Source: Bacillota bacterium
GTDB lineage: Bacteria > Bacillota > Bacilli > Paenibacillales > UBA4045
Length of the DNA stretch: 64,000 bases
Assembly: GCA_023441055.1 (NCBI GenBank)
Contig: JAEZQY010000062.1
Location: 1-64,000 of the forward strand
Direction of reading: 5' to 3'
Shown here: one piece after another, positions 51,960-59,512 of the stretch
Layout: each line of letters begins with the position of its first letter
Numbering within the stretch: the stretch's first letter is position 1
The notes under the pieces: generated by a model
Told to the model about the DNA's origin: nothing
The model's input: the letters and a program-made list of their open reading frames with translations, nothing else
The model's database searches: none
Translations under genes and position numbers: made by a program

Positions 51960-53107
51960 GAAAGACGGTACTCACGCTAGTTCCGTACTTTGAACCCGGA
52001 TTTAAGGCGGGAGGTCCGATTACGACAATCCGTAATTCCGTCGATCATTTATGTCATAAAGTAAAGTTTAAGATCGTGACCTCTGACAGAGACTTAGGCG
52101 ATAAACAGGCCTATCCAGTTCCGATAAATCGCTGGATCCCGGGAGTCCCCGACCGATATTACTTATCGGGACGAAACGGAACAAAACTCATACGGATCAT
52201 ACGCGAAACGAATTTCGATGTCTTATACTTGAATAGTTTTTTCTCATTCAAATTCTCCATACTGCCCGTTATCTGGAATAAATACATGAATGTGAACCTA
52301 AAGAGAACCGTATTGGCTCCGAGAGGAGAGTTCTCCGAGGGCGCATTAACTATGAAGCCCTTTAAGAAAAAGATATTCATCGCGTTAGCGAAATGGTTTG
52401 GTATTTATTCAGATATGATCTGGCAAGCTTCAAGCGTTCAAGAAGAAGCAGAGATCGTCAAGGTATTCGGGCCCAAAGCTCTGGTGATCGTAGCTCCGGA
52501 CTTCCCGTCTTCATCCAAGTTTAGCGAGGAGCCTGTTTTCGAGAAAATGCCCAAACAACGCGGTTCTTTAAGACTCGTATTTTTATCTCGAATATGCAGA
52601 ATGAAAAATTTGAATTTCGCGATCGCCATTCTTCAAAACATTAAAGGAGAGGTGCAATTCGACATATACGGGCCAATCGAGGATGAACTCTACTGGAAAG
52701 AATGTAATCACTTAATCCGGGAGCTTCCAGGCAACATTAAGGTTAATTATCTAGGAGCGGTAACACCAGCTAAAGTCAAAGCGATTTTAGGGAGCTATGA
52801 TTTATTTTTCCTTCCTACGCTCGGGGAAGGGTTCGGTCATGCGATATTCGAAGCTATGCAGGCGGGGTGTCCCGTTCTGATCTCGGATCGTACTCCATGG
52901 GGAGAGGCGGCCCGCTGGGGAGGGGGGGCAGTTATCCCTCTAGATAAGCCGGAAGAATTCGCCCTAAGCTTAGAGCGGTATGTAAACATGGATTTCGAGG
53001 AGCATGCACGTGCTTCGTTATGCGCTCTTGCATTTAGTTCGAATTATGCTGAAGATATCGAATTGATAAATTCGCATCTGTCATTATTTGCTTTAGAAAT
53101 AGATTGA
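51956..53107 (+). CDS. GT4 glycosyltransferase, last gene of polysaccharide operon
   Basis: The 383-residue GT-B enzyme has VPYFEPGFKAGGPITTIRN at the N-terminus, a VFLSRICRMKNLNFAI donor-domain start and the E-x7-E motif in GEGFGHAIFEAMQAGCPVL. It overlaps the previous stop (ATGA). No terminator is evident after it; a strong palindrome, probably an operator, follows 18 nt later. Its acceptor and donor are unknown, but an L-HexNAc donor is possible from its position. Confidence 0.9.
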   Translation: MRKTVLTLVPYFEPGFKAGGPITTIRNSVDHLCHKVKFKIVTSDRDLGDKQAYPVPINRWIPGVPDRYYLSGRNGTKLIRIIRETNFDVLYLNSFFSFKFSILPVIWNKYMNVNLKRTVLAPRGEFSEGALTMKPFKKKIFIALAKWFGIYSDMIWQASSVQEEAEIVKVFGPKALVIVAPDFPSSSKFSEEPVFEKMPKQRGSLRLVFLSRICRMKNLNFAIAILQNIKGEVQFDIYGPIEDELYWKECNHLIRELPGNIKVNYLGAVTPAKVKAILGSYDLFFLPTLGEGFGHAIFEAMQAGCPVLISDRTPWGEAARWGGGAVIPLDKPEEFALSLERYVNMDFEEHARASLCALAFSSNYAEDIELINSHLSLFALEID

Positions 53108-53124
53108 CAACTTGCCAATAATCA

Positions 53125-53148
53125 GTTATTTATTAATTAATAAATAAC
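53125..53148 (+). promoter_or_regulatory. 24-bp perfect palindrome, TetR operator
   Basis: Half-site GTTATTTATTAA is followed by its exact complement. It lies just upstream of the TetR-type gene and its ribosome site, so the protein probably represses itself. A related, less perfect copy precedes the next gene. Confidence 0.8.
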
Positions 53149-53164
53149 CTTGAGGAGACCAGAA

Positions 53165-53677
53165 GTGGCTAAAGAGACCCGCAAACAGCAAATTATCGAT
53201 GCTGCCATAGCTGTATTTGCCAAGCAAGGGTACTACAAGACGACGACCGCAGATATTGCTCAAGCAGTAGGGATAACACAGCCGTATGTGTTCCATTTTT
53301 TCAAGTCGAAGGAAGAGCTTTTTGTCGCAGTGCTGCAACAGTCCGCTGAACGCATTGCGGGTGTATTCAGGGCAGTTGAGGCGCCGGGGGAGCAGCTGAT
53401 TGATCAGATGGGCGCAGCGTTCTATGTCCTGTTAGAGAGACACCGGGACGAGACACTTCTGTCGATGCAGGCATTCACGACGGCTGAGCCATTGATCCAA
53501 CAGGAGGTCAAGGAAATCTTCGCCCATATTCATCAGGTGGTCAGGGAGAAATTCGAGCGAGCTCAGATCCCCAAACCCGGTTTTCAGGCATCTTGCTTCA
53601 TCGGACTCGGGATGACGGCGGTCATGTCAGAGGTATTAGAGCTACTGGAGCTTTCACCTTACTGCGAGGAGGGGTAA
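53165..53677 (+). CDS. TetR-family regulator
   Basis: The 170-residue protein has an N-terminal TetR HTH (RKQQIIDAAIAVFAKQGYYKTTTADIAQAVGITQPYVFHFFKSKEELF) and a helical ligand-binding domain. The start is GTG 53165, 7 nt from GAGGAG. A perfect palindrome upstream suggests autoregulation. The downstream DUF4188 gene has a related palindrome and cutC shares an 11-bp half of it, so the regulon probably covers all three. The inducer is unknown. Confidence 0.9.
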   Translation: MAKETRKQQIIDAAIAVFAKQGYYKTTTADIAQAVGITQPYVFHFFKSKEELFVAVLQQSAERIAGVFRAVEAPGEQLIDQMGAAFYVLLERHRDETLLSMQAFTTAEPLIQQEVKEIFAHIHQVVREKFERAQIPKPGFQASCFIGLGMTAVMSEVLELLELSPYCEEG

Positions 53678-53710
53678 CAAACCTTCTCTTATTTTTCAAA
53701 ATTCATTTAT

Positions 53711-53728
53711 TGATCAATTAATAACTAA
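53711..53728 (+). promoter_or_regulatory. Second TetR operator copy
   Basis: TTATTGATCAATTAATAA (53708-53725) is a near-palindrome similar to 53125-53148. It continues into TTAATAACTAA (53718-53728), an 11-mer that recurs before cutC at 54266-54276. Confidence 0.6.
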
Positions 53729-53750
53729 AAGTTAAGGGAGATGAATGTTA

Positions 53751-54254
53751 ATGGCTAAAGTCATACCGGGAAGATACACAGCACGTATGGAGGGTGATTT
53801 CGTAGTCTTCCTGATCGGCATGCGCATCAATCGGATCTGGGCCATACACAAATGGCTGCCGACTTTACTGGCAATGGGGCCTATGCTGCGAGAGCTGTAT
53901 ACCCATCGCAAGCTCGGCTTCCGTGGATCGGAGTACATGCTGGGCTGGCGCAGCGTTCATCTACTCCAATATTGGGATACGTATGAACAGCTGGAGACCT
54001 ATGCTCGTGGAGGCCAGCATCTGACCGCATGGCGTAATTACAACCGCAAGGTCGGTACGGATGGCACGGTTGGCATTTATCATGAAACGTATAAGATTCG
54101 AGCTGACGAGTATGAGTGCTTATACGGCAATATGCCGGTGTATGGGCTTGCGAAGGTATCGGAGCATATTCCAGCCACTGGGAGAATGGAGACGTCCCGC
54201 CGCCGTATGGGCGGGGAGAGTGAACCGGCTGTGCCTTCTCCGGAGAATCCATGA
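53751..54254 (+). CDS. DUF4188 protein (monooxygenase-like)
   Basis: The 167-residue protein matches the DUF4188 family (MAKVIPGRYTARMEGDFVVFLIGMRIN; LQYWDTYEQLETYARG; AWRNYNRKVG; GIYHETYKI). Members have a ferredoxin-like alpha+beta fold and are annotated as putative monooxygenases; the reaction is unproven. Its C-terminus is Arg/Pro-rich and probably disordered. ATG 53751 is 10 nt after AGGGAG; ATG 53745 is 4 nt after it. It sits next to a TetR gene, as DUF4188 genes often do. Confidence 0.82.
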   Translation: MAKVIPGRYTARMEGDFVVFLIGMRINRIWAIHKWLPTLLAMGPMLRELYTHRKLGFRGSEYMLGWRSVHLLQYWDTYEQLETYARGGQHLTAWRNYNRKVGTDGTVGIYHETYKIRADEYECLYGNMPVYGLAKVSEHIPATGRMETSRRRMGGESEPAVPSPENP

Positions 54255-54265
54255 TAATCTAGTAG

Positions 54266-54276
54266 TTAATAACTAA
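54266..54276 (+). promoter_or_regulatory. Half-operator upstream of cutC
   Basis: TTAATAACTAA is identical to the 11 bp at 53718-53728. It lies 20 bp before the cutC start codon and could bring cutC under the TetR regulator. Confidence 0.45.
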
Positions 54277-54295
54277 TCGATAGGAAGTGACCATC

Positions 54296-54991
54296 ATGAT
54301 CGTTGAACTCATTGCTTTCTGTGTCCGTGATGTGCGCGATGCGGTTCGCTGCGGCGCTGACCGGATTGAGCTCGTAACCGGTATGGCCGAGGGCGGATTG
54401 ACGCCTAGCGCTGGTCTGATTGAGGAAGCGGTGGCGGCGGCAGGGCGGGTGCCCGTGCAGGTTATGATCCGGCCGCATGCGCAATCCTTTGTCTATGACG
54501 AGGATGATGTCGCAGTCATGCTGCGGGATATCAGCCTCGTCCGCAGCGCGGGTGCTGGCGGAATTGTGCTCGGCCCGCTGACATCGGATGGGGTGATCGA
54601 TGTTGCCCTGCTAGAGCGTCTGCTCGCCGCTGCGGATGGGCTTAGTGTGACGTTCCATCGAGCCTTCGACATGATTGCCGATCAATTATCGGCGCTGCAG
54701 TCGCTGGCCCGCTATCCGCAGATCGATCGCATTCTGACATCGGGCGGGCCTCAGCCTGCTCCACAGGCGGCATCTCGTATTCGCGAGCTGGTTCAGGCCG
54801 CTGCAGGGACGAACCTTCGCATCTTAGCGGGCCACGGTCTGAAGCCGGAGGGCTTGGGCGAGTTCGTGCGGGCTACTGGGGTGACGGAGGTGCACTTCGG
54901 TTCGGCTGTCCGCGCGGACAGCACGTTCGCGACGAACATCGACGAAGGCAAACTGAAGCACATTCGAGATGAGCTGAAGCCACAAGCTTGA
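54296..54991 (+). CDS. cutC: CutC-family copper homeostasis protein
   Basis: The 231-residue TIM barrel starts MIVELIAFCVRDVRDAVRCGADRIELV and has the CutC blocks GGLTPSAGLIEEAV, VMIRPHAQSFVYDEDD, VTFHRAFDMI, RILTSGG and ILAGHGL, with EVHFGSA near the end. CutC is linked to copper handling, but the biochemical role is debated. ATG 54296 is 9 nt from TAGGAAG; the GTG at 54287 is too close. The GC-rich coding resembles the core genome. Confidence 0.92.
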   Translation: MIVELIAFCVRDVRDAVRCGADRIELVTGMAEGGLTPSAGLIEEAVAAAGRVPVQVMIRPHAQSFVYDEDDVAVMLRDISLVRSAGAGGIVLGPLTSDGVIDVALLERLLAAADGLSVTFHRAFDMIADQLSALQSLARYPQIDRILTSGGPQPAPQAASRIRELVQAAAGTNLRILAGHGLKPEGLGEFVRATGVTEVHFGSAVRADSTFATNIDEGKLKHIRDELKPQA

Positions 54992-55009
54992 CGTGGGCTT
55001 CAATCGACT

Positions 55010-56215
55010 TTAAGAGGATTGTGGGGAGGGCTGGGGGGCAGGAGCAGGTTTCGTCTTCTTGCTCCCAATCAGATACAATACCAAAATGACGATCATAAGA
55101 GATGCGGAATAACTGAACGTCATGCCGTACCCCACCACTTTCGCCAAGAATCCAAGACCTACAGAGCCAACGGCCATGCCGAAGTCAATAAAGATAAACA
55201 GCATAGAATTCACGGTTGCTTTCTTCTCAGGTGGAACGAGCGTTAATGCCCAAGCTTGGTTGATTGGCTGAATGATGGCAAAGGCGATTCCGAATAATAT
55301 CCCTGAGATCCACACCATCCACAGCGTAGTGGAGAAGCCTAGCAGGATCAAACCCCCAGCCCCCGCGACAGCACCTGGGATAATCAGAATACGGTGACCG
55401 AATTTATCGAAGATTTTGCCGGAGAAAGCACGCACGACTACCATTGCAATCCCCTGCGCGATAAAAAACTGCGAAATCTTCCCGCCGACATGGATCTCTT
55501 TGCCAAACGCCCCCATAAAGTTGACCGTTCCTGCAATGGCCATAAAACCGAGCGATACCAGAATACTTGGAAGCAGGACTCGCTTATCGAACATGTACTT
55601 ATAGAAGGGCTCGTTCTTTGATTCTTGTGTGCGCTCCTCTTCTTTCTTAACTGTATTCTTCGTGAAGAAGCTGCAAACGAATGAAAAGGACATCAGACCA
55701 AGCGTTAGCAGCATCATCGACCGAAATGAAAAGTGTGACAGGTAAGAAATCGCGATTAGCGGCCCCATGGTCGTCCCAACGCTCGTAGACATCGCAAAAT
55801 AAACAATGCCCTCGCCTAACCGAGATCTAGGCACAATATTACTGGATATCGTGAAGACCAATATCGTAAGCATACTAAATCCAATCCCTTGCAGCGCTCG
55901 AATGACAATTAAAAATCCAACAGACATATTAACAAATGTGAGCCCGATCGTGCCTATGAAATACAGGAGCGAGATGATGAGGAGCAGCTTCATATTTACT
56001 TTTTGGATTACGACACTTGCAAAGAAACGCGTAATTAGGGAGGCTACCATTAAGGTGGTGGTCATGATCCCGGCGATCGCTGGATTTGAGTTTATGGTGG
56101 AAACAAAAATGGGAAAGCCCGCTGTAATCATATAGAAAGAAGCGAACATGACGGATGACAATAAAATCATGATGACATATTGGTTTGTCCATAGCTTCAC
56201 TTTTCTTTTCCCCAT
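55010..56215 (-). CDS. MFS transporter
   Basis: The 401-residue protein has twelve predicted membrane helices and belongs to the major facilitator superfamily. Between helices 6 and 7 is a charged loop (KKEEERTQESKNEPFYKYMF). Helix 4-5 contains RALQGIGFSMLTILVF. Its C-terminus is Pro/Ser-rich (APAPQPSPQSS). ATG 56215 follows AAAGGTGG at 13 nt, a little far; GTG 56230 overlaps that site. It is divergent from a PadR regulator with operator-like palindromes between, so it is probably a PadR-controlled exporter. Confidence 0.92.
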   Translation of the reverse strand: MGKRKVKLWTNQYVIMILLSSVMFASFYMITAGFPIFVSTINSNPAIAGIMTTTLMVASLITRFFASVVIQKVNMKLLLIISLLYFIGTIGLTFVNMSVGFLIVIRALQGIGFSMLTILVFTISSNIVPRSRLGEGIVYFAMSTSVGTTMGPLIAISYLSHFSFRSMMLLTLGLMSFSFVCSFFTKNTVKKEEERTQESKNEPFYKYMFDKRVLLPSILVSLGFMAIAGTVNFMGAFGKEIHVGGKISQFFIAQGIAMVVVRAFSGKIFDKFGHRILIIPGAVAGAGGLILLGFSTTLWMVWISGILFGIAFAIIQPINQAWALTLVPPEKKATVNSMLFIFIDFGMAVGSVGLGFLAKVVGYGMTFSYSASLMIVILVLYLIGSKKTKPAPAPQPSPQSS

Positions 56216-56308
56216 GGGATATACGACCACCTTTGATTTGCTGTCTTAAAATTCTCCCTATTTTCATCGAAAATATGCATCGTAAAAAAACACTTGAACT
56301 ATACAGCT

Positions 56309-56337
56309 ATACTGTATATACTACAACTATACAGTAT
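56309..56337. promoter_or_regulatory. PadR-type operator region
   Basis: ATACTGTA (56309-56316) and TACAGTAT (56330-56337) form a perfect inverted repeat. A second, ACAACTAT...ATAGTTGT, overlaps it at 56323-56351. They lie between the divergent MFS and padR genes. Confidence 0.6.
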
Positions 56338-56382
56338 TACTGAATAGTTGTACGTACTAGTGGATGGGAGGTTTGCTGCAGC

Positions 56383-56694
56383 GTGATTAGAGATAAGAAC
56401 CTGCCCTTAACGGAAACGGTCTATTACATCCTGCTCGCTCTTATTGAGCCAGCGCACGGCTATCTCATTATGCAGAAGGTTGAGGAGTTAAGCGGCGGAC
56501 AGGTCAGAATGGCTGCTGGCACCTTGTACGGGGCGATTGAGAATCTGCTTAAGGCGAAGTTAATCCAGCCCGTGCAGAGTGAGGACAGCCGCCGCAAGGT
56601 CTATGTGATCACGGAGCATGGACGCTATGTCCTGCTGCTAGACTACAAACGGATGGTCCATATGGTGGAAACAACAGAGAGATTGATGACATAA
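56383..56694 (+). CDS. PadR-family regulator
   Basis: The 103-residue winged-helix repressor has LPLTETVYYILLALIEPAHGYLIMQ, GTLYGAIENLLKAKLI and DSRRKVYVITEHGR, all typical of PadR. The start is GTG 56383, 11 nt from GGGAGG. It precedes a DUF2812 gene, a well-known PadR partner, and is divergent from an MFS transporter. The palindromes upstream are probable binding sites. Confidence 0.9.
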   Translation: MIRDKNLPLTETVYYILLALIEPAHGYLIMQKVEELSGGQVRMAAGTLYGAIENLLKAKLIQPVQSEDSRRKVYVITEHGRYVLLLDYKRMVHMVETTERLMT

Positions 56695-56710
56695 GGGAGG
56701 CATGGGCAGC

Positions 56711-57334
56711 ATGAGGAAAATGAAATTTTTCGCCGATTTGGATCAGGAAGAACGCTGGCTGAACGACATGGCGAAGCAAGGGTATGTCTTGTCCGGCAAG
56801 TCCTTCGGCTACACCTTCGAGCAGGTCGAGCACAATGACGCGGTGATTCGAATTGACTACCGAACCTTTCAGAGGAAGGACGACTTTCACGATTATGTAG
56901 CGCTGTTTGAGGACAGCGGCTGGACTCATCTGGCGGGAACGAGGCATTCCGGAACGCAGTATTTTATGAAAAATAAAGCTTCATCCTCCGACGATATCTT
57001 CTCCGATATCGATTCCAAGGCCGGGCGGTACAAGCGCTTCGCCGACATGTGGGCATCAATCTCAGCGGGCTTCATCCCGATCCTGTTCGTCTTCTACATC
57101 ACGGATACCGTAAATCCGGCTAGAATCCTGGATCCTAAATCGTTATACTATACGCCGGGGCTGTGGGAGAAGGCTGGATGGGACTTCTGGTTCTCTTTCT
57201 TGTTCGAGACACCGTTCGCGCTGATCCGCGGCTTCAGCTGGTGGTTTATTGTGTTGACGGTTGTGTTGGCCGTGTACTTTCAAGTCAAGGCCAAACGGCA
57301 GTATGAGCGATCGAGGAAGGGCCAGATGACTTAG
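56711..57334 (+). CDS. DUF2812 membrane protein
   Basis: The 207-residue protein begins with the DUF2812 soluble domain (MKFFADLDQEERWLNDMAKQGYVL..., then FEDSGWTHLAGTRHSGTQYF; to about 85). Two membrane helices follow (about 115-135 and 175-195) and a basic tail. Function is unknown; it is usually encoded with PadR. ATG 56711 is 10 nt from AGGGAGG; ATG 56702 is only 1 nt from it. Confidence 0.85.
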   Translation: MRKMKFFADLDQEERWLNDMAKQGYVLSGKSFGYTFEQVEHNDAVIRIDYRTFQRKDDFHDYVALFEDSGWTHLAGTRHSGTQYFMKNKASSSDDIFSDIDSKAGRYKRFADMWASISAGFIPILFVFYITDTVNPARILDPKSLYYTPGLWEKAGWDFWFSFLFETPFALIRGFSWWFIVLTVVLAVYFQVKAKRQYERSRKGQMT

Positions 57335-57355
57335 ACTGTATCCAAAACAATAACA

Positions 57356-57392
57356 AAAAGCGGCGCAGGGATGAGCTCCTTGCACCGCTTTT
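57356..57392. terminator. Bidirectional terminator
   Basis: AAAAGCGG...GGGA (57356-57371) pairs with TCCTT...CCGCTTTT (57377-57392) with two weak pairs. It is flanked by A and T runs, so it can serve both the DUF2812 gene (+) and the SLH gene (-). Confidence 0.82.
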
Positions 57393-57405
57393 ATTGGCTG
57401 TGTGT

Positions 57406-59061
57406 TTATACAACCCAAGACGCTAGAAAATCGTCGATTACTTGCTGTATCTCTTGTTTAGAGGATCCGGGATATAAGGAGCCACCGGAACCGCCAGGAC
57501 CGCCAGGGAAAGGCTCTCCGCCACCTGGGAAGGGATCTCCACCGCCAGGGAAAGGCTCTCCGCCAGATCCTCCGCCATAGGCCGTGTGAAGATGCGCTAT
57601 GATATCGGCGAGGTTCAAGTCGTTAACGCCAATGAGACCAGCGAGCTCGAACGTTACCGTGGTAGGCTCCGTTCCATAACCATATCCAAAATAGTCATTG
57701 ATTAGATCCAAGTTGATCATTTCATTTACAATCGTCTGAATTTGAGCTTTGTCTTTCGGTTCTGCTGGTAAAGGGTAATCATAGTCTTGCAATACTCCTT
57801 GAATACCGGTCAGGTACTCATTTGTTATACCTGTAATGCCTGCCGCAGCAAAGGTCGTTTCATCTATACCTGTCCAAGCTTCAGGATTTGCAGCTGCTGC
57901 CGCAGTATTGATCAAGTCTAGTGCCTCCTGTTCAGTCAGCCCTCCTGAACTCACCCCATCGACGACAGATTGAATCTCGGCAGCCGTCCATGAGGTTCTG
58001 CCATCAGTCACGAGGGCATCGATCACATCCGCCGCATTGTCTGCAGTAACATCTGTAACACCTGCAGTGGTGAATGTCGATTCATCGACTGCTGTCCAGT
58101 CTCCTGCTTCAGCAGCTGCGTTGATCACATCCAGAGCCGCTTGCTTGGCCGTTATCGCATCGACGATGGCTTGAATCTGGGCGGCCGTCCATGAGGCTCT
58201 GCCATCAGTCACGAGGGTATCGATCACATCGACTACATTGGCTGCAGTAACATTCGTGACACCTGCAGTGATGAAAGTCGTCTCATCGACTGCAGTCCAT
58301 GAGCCGGACGAAGCGGCTGCATTGATCAAACGAAGTGCAGTTGTTGAAGGTGATGGCGGGGGTGGGGAAGGAGACGGTGTCGTTGACGGTTCTTCAACAA
58401 TTTCCTCTGCTTCCTCCTGCTCGTCTACCTCATCCACTTCTTCCTCATTAGCTGTCTCTTCTTCGTTGTTTCTTTCACTGACCACTGCCTCTGTTATAGA
58501 GGATATTTCTACAAGCTGCGCACGTGTAGCGGGTTCTGTGTAGTTCGTAGGAAAGGTAATCCCATTATCAAGTATGGCTTGAATATATCCAGCCGCCCAA
58601 TCTGCAGCGCCTTCAACCGAGGCATCTGCTACAGGATCAAGATTCAGTATACCTGCTACTACAACGGCCAATTGCTGGACGGTAACATCTCCATCAGGGC
58701 TGAAGATGCCATCTCCATTGCCTACGAACACCCCTGCTTCCTTAACGGCTGCAATTTCCTCCGTGTACCACATGCCAAGCTCTACGTCAGAGAATGGCTT
58801 CTCTGTTACTACCTTTGTATCCGGATCACCAATGCCATCAAGACCTAGTATCAAAGCGCTTACTCTAGCAAATTGCGCGCGATTCATAGTCCTATCCAGC
58901 CCGGCGCTGCCGTCGGCCATTCCAGCAAAAATTCCTTTCTCTTTCAAAGCGTCAAATTTTTGTTGCGCAGTCAGATCATTATCCGCGGCACTTCCTGCTG
59001 CTGGGAACAATAGAACGATCACCAGTAAGAGGAATGCCTTTAAAGCGAGATTCTTTTTCAT
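57406..59061 (-). CDS. SLH-domain surface protein with repeats
   Basis: The 551-residue protein has a signal peptide (LALKAFLLLVIVLLFPAAGSAA) and three S-layer homology modules (about 30-190; e.g. NRAQFARVSALILGL, FSDVELGMWYTEEIAAVKEAGVFVG). These should bind pyruvylated wall polymer. A glutamate-rich stretch and a Pro/Ser/Thr linker (about 198-235) follow. Then come three to four repeats of about 65 residues (SGSWTAVDETTFITAGVTNV...) and a Gly-Pro-Phe segment (EPFPGGGDPFPGGG) before a short helical end. The Thr/Ser-rich linker is a possible O-glycosylation site. The ribosome site AAGGAGG is 13 nt away. Confidence 0.88.
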   Translation of the reverse strand: MKKNLALKAFLLLVIVLLFPAAGSAADNDLTAQQKFDALKEKGIFAGMADGSAGLDRTMNRAQFARVSALILGLDGIGDPDTKVVTEKPFSDVELGMWYTEEIAAVKEAGVFVGNGDGIFSPDGDVTVQQLAVVVAGILNLDPVADASVEGAADWAAGYIQAILDNGITFPTNYTEPATRAQLVEISSITEAVVSERNNEEETANEEEVDEVDEQEEAEEIVEEPSTTPSPSPPPPSPSTTALRLINAAASSGSWTAVDETTFITAGVTNVTAANVVDVIDTLVTDGRASWTAAQIQAIVDAITAKQAALDVINAAAEAGDWTAVDESTFTTAGVTDVTADNAADVIDALVTDGRTSWTAAEIQSVVDGVSSGGLTEQEALDLINTAAAAANPEAWTGIDETTFAAAGITGITNEYLTGIQGVLQDYDYPLPAEPKDKAQIQTIVNEMINLDLINDYFGYGYGTEPTTVTFELAGLIGVNDLNLADIIAHLHTAYGGGSGGEPFPGGGDPFPGGGEPFPGGPGGSGGSLYPGSSKQEIQQVIDDFLASWVV

Positions 59062-59208
59062 CCTTAACCATCCGCCTCCTTGCATGGTTTTGATTCACGA
59101 TGTAAAACAATTTGCACTTTATTTTAACACGGCGTAATGGCTGTTAAGTGAATGTTAAAGAAAACTTTAAGTTCACATTCCCTTGGCCTTACCTTAATAA
59201 AAGTTGTT

Positions 59209-59236
59209 TGACACGGAAAAATGTATATGATATTAT
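59209..59236 (+). promoter_or_regulatory. Promoter P1 of the sugar operon
   Basis: TTGACA (59209-59214), a 16-bp spacer and TATTAT (59231-59236) predict a start near 59243, 12 bp before the first LacI operator. That position suits repression. Confidence 0.75.
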
Positions 59237-59254
59237 CTAACATGTACCCAAGTT

Positions 59255-59268
59255 TGTAAACGTTTACA
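59255..59268 (+). promoter_or_regulatory. LacI-type operator O1
   Basis: TGTAAACGTTTACA is a perfect 14-bp palindrome. It is just downstream of promoter P1. Confidence 0.88.
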
Positions 59269-59361
59269 GATGTGAATAGAACTATTTCCAAGTCAATACA
59301 GCACAATGTTTTTTAGGATTAAGGTCATGTATGCAAAGTTTAGTTCGTATAATAACCTGCT

Positions 59362-59375
59362 TGTAAACGTTTACG
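59362..59375 (+). promoter_or_regulatory. LacI-type operator O2
   Basis: TGTAAACGTTTACG has one mismatch from O1. It covers the -35 region of a second promoter whose -10 is TATAAT at 59389-59394. Confidence 0.85.
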
Positions 59376-59388
59376 AGACACCGGTTTA

Positions 59389-59394
59389 TATAAT
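59389..59394 (+). promoter_or_regulatory. Promoter P2 -10 element
   Basis: TATAAT lies between O2 and O3. The -35 is poor and overlaps O2. Confidence 0.5.
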
Positions 59395-59408
59395 GAGAGT
59401 AGCGGCCT

Positions 59409-59422
59409 CGTAAACGTTTACA
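59409..59422 (+). promoter_or_regulatory. LacI-type operator O3
   Basis: CGTAAACGTTTACA lies about 47 bp from O2 (centre to centre), just downstream of the P2 start. Confidence 0.85.
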
Positions 59423-59470
59423 AGCAAAATCAAATGAATCGCAGCAAAGTTAGTGGTACAGTAATTCACT

Positions 59471-59484
59471 CGTAAACGTTTACA
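59471..59484 (+). promoter_or_regulatory. LacI-type operator O4
   Basis: CGTAAACGTTTACA, identical to O3, lies 28 bp before the binding-protein start codon and close to its ribosome site. Confidence 0.85.
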
Positions 59485-59512
59485 AAATACAGATTAAATG
59501 GAGGTTAAGTCA

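Noticed and set aside
57371..57580. Proline-rich ORF (PPGKGSPP repeats) on the plus strand
   Set aside because: Antisense of the Gly-Pro-Phe repeats of the SLH protein.
59255..59484. The four GTAAACGTTTAC sites as only CcpA cre sites
   Set aside because: They match cre-like cores, but four nearly identical perfect palindromes beside a LacI-type gene in the same operon point first to that local repressor; CcpA binding remains possible.
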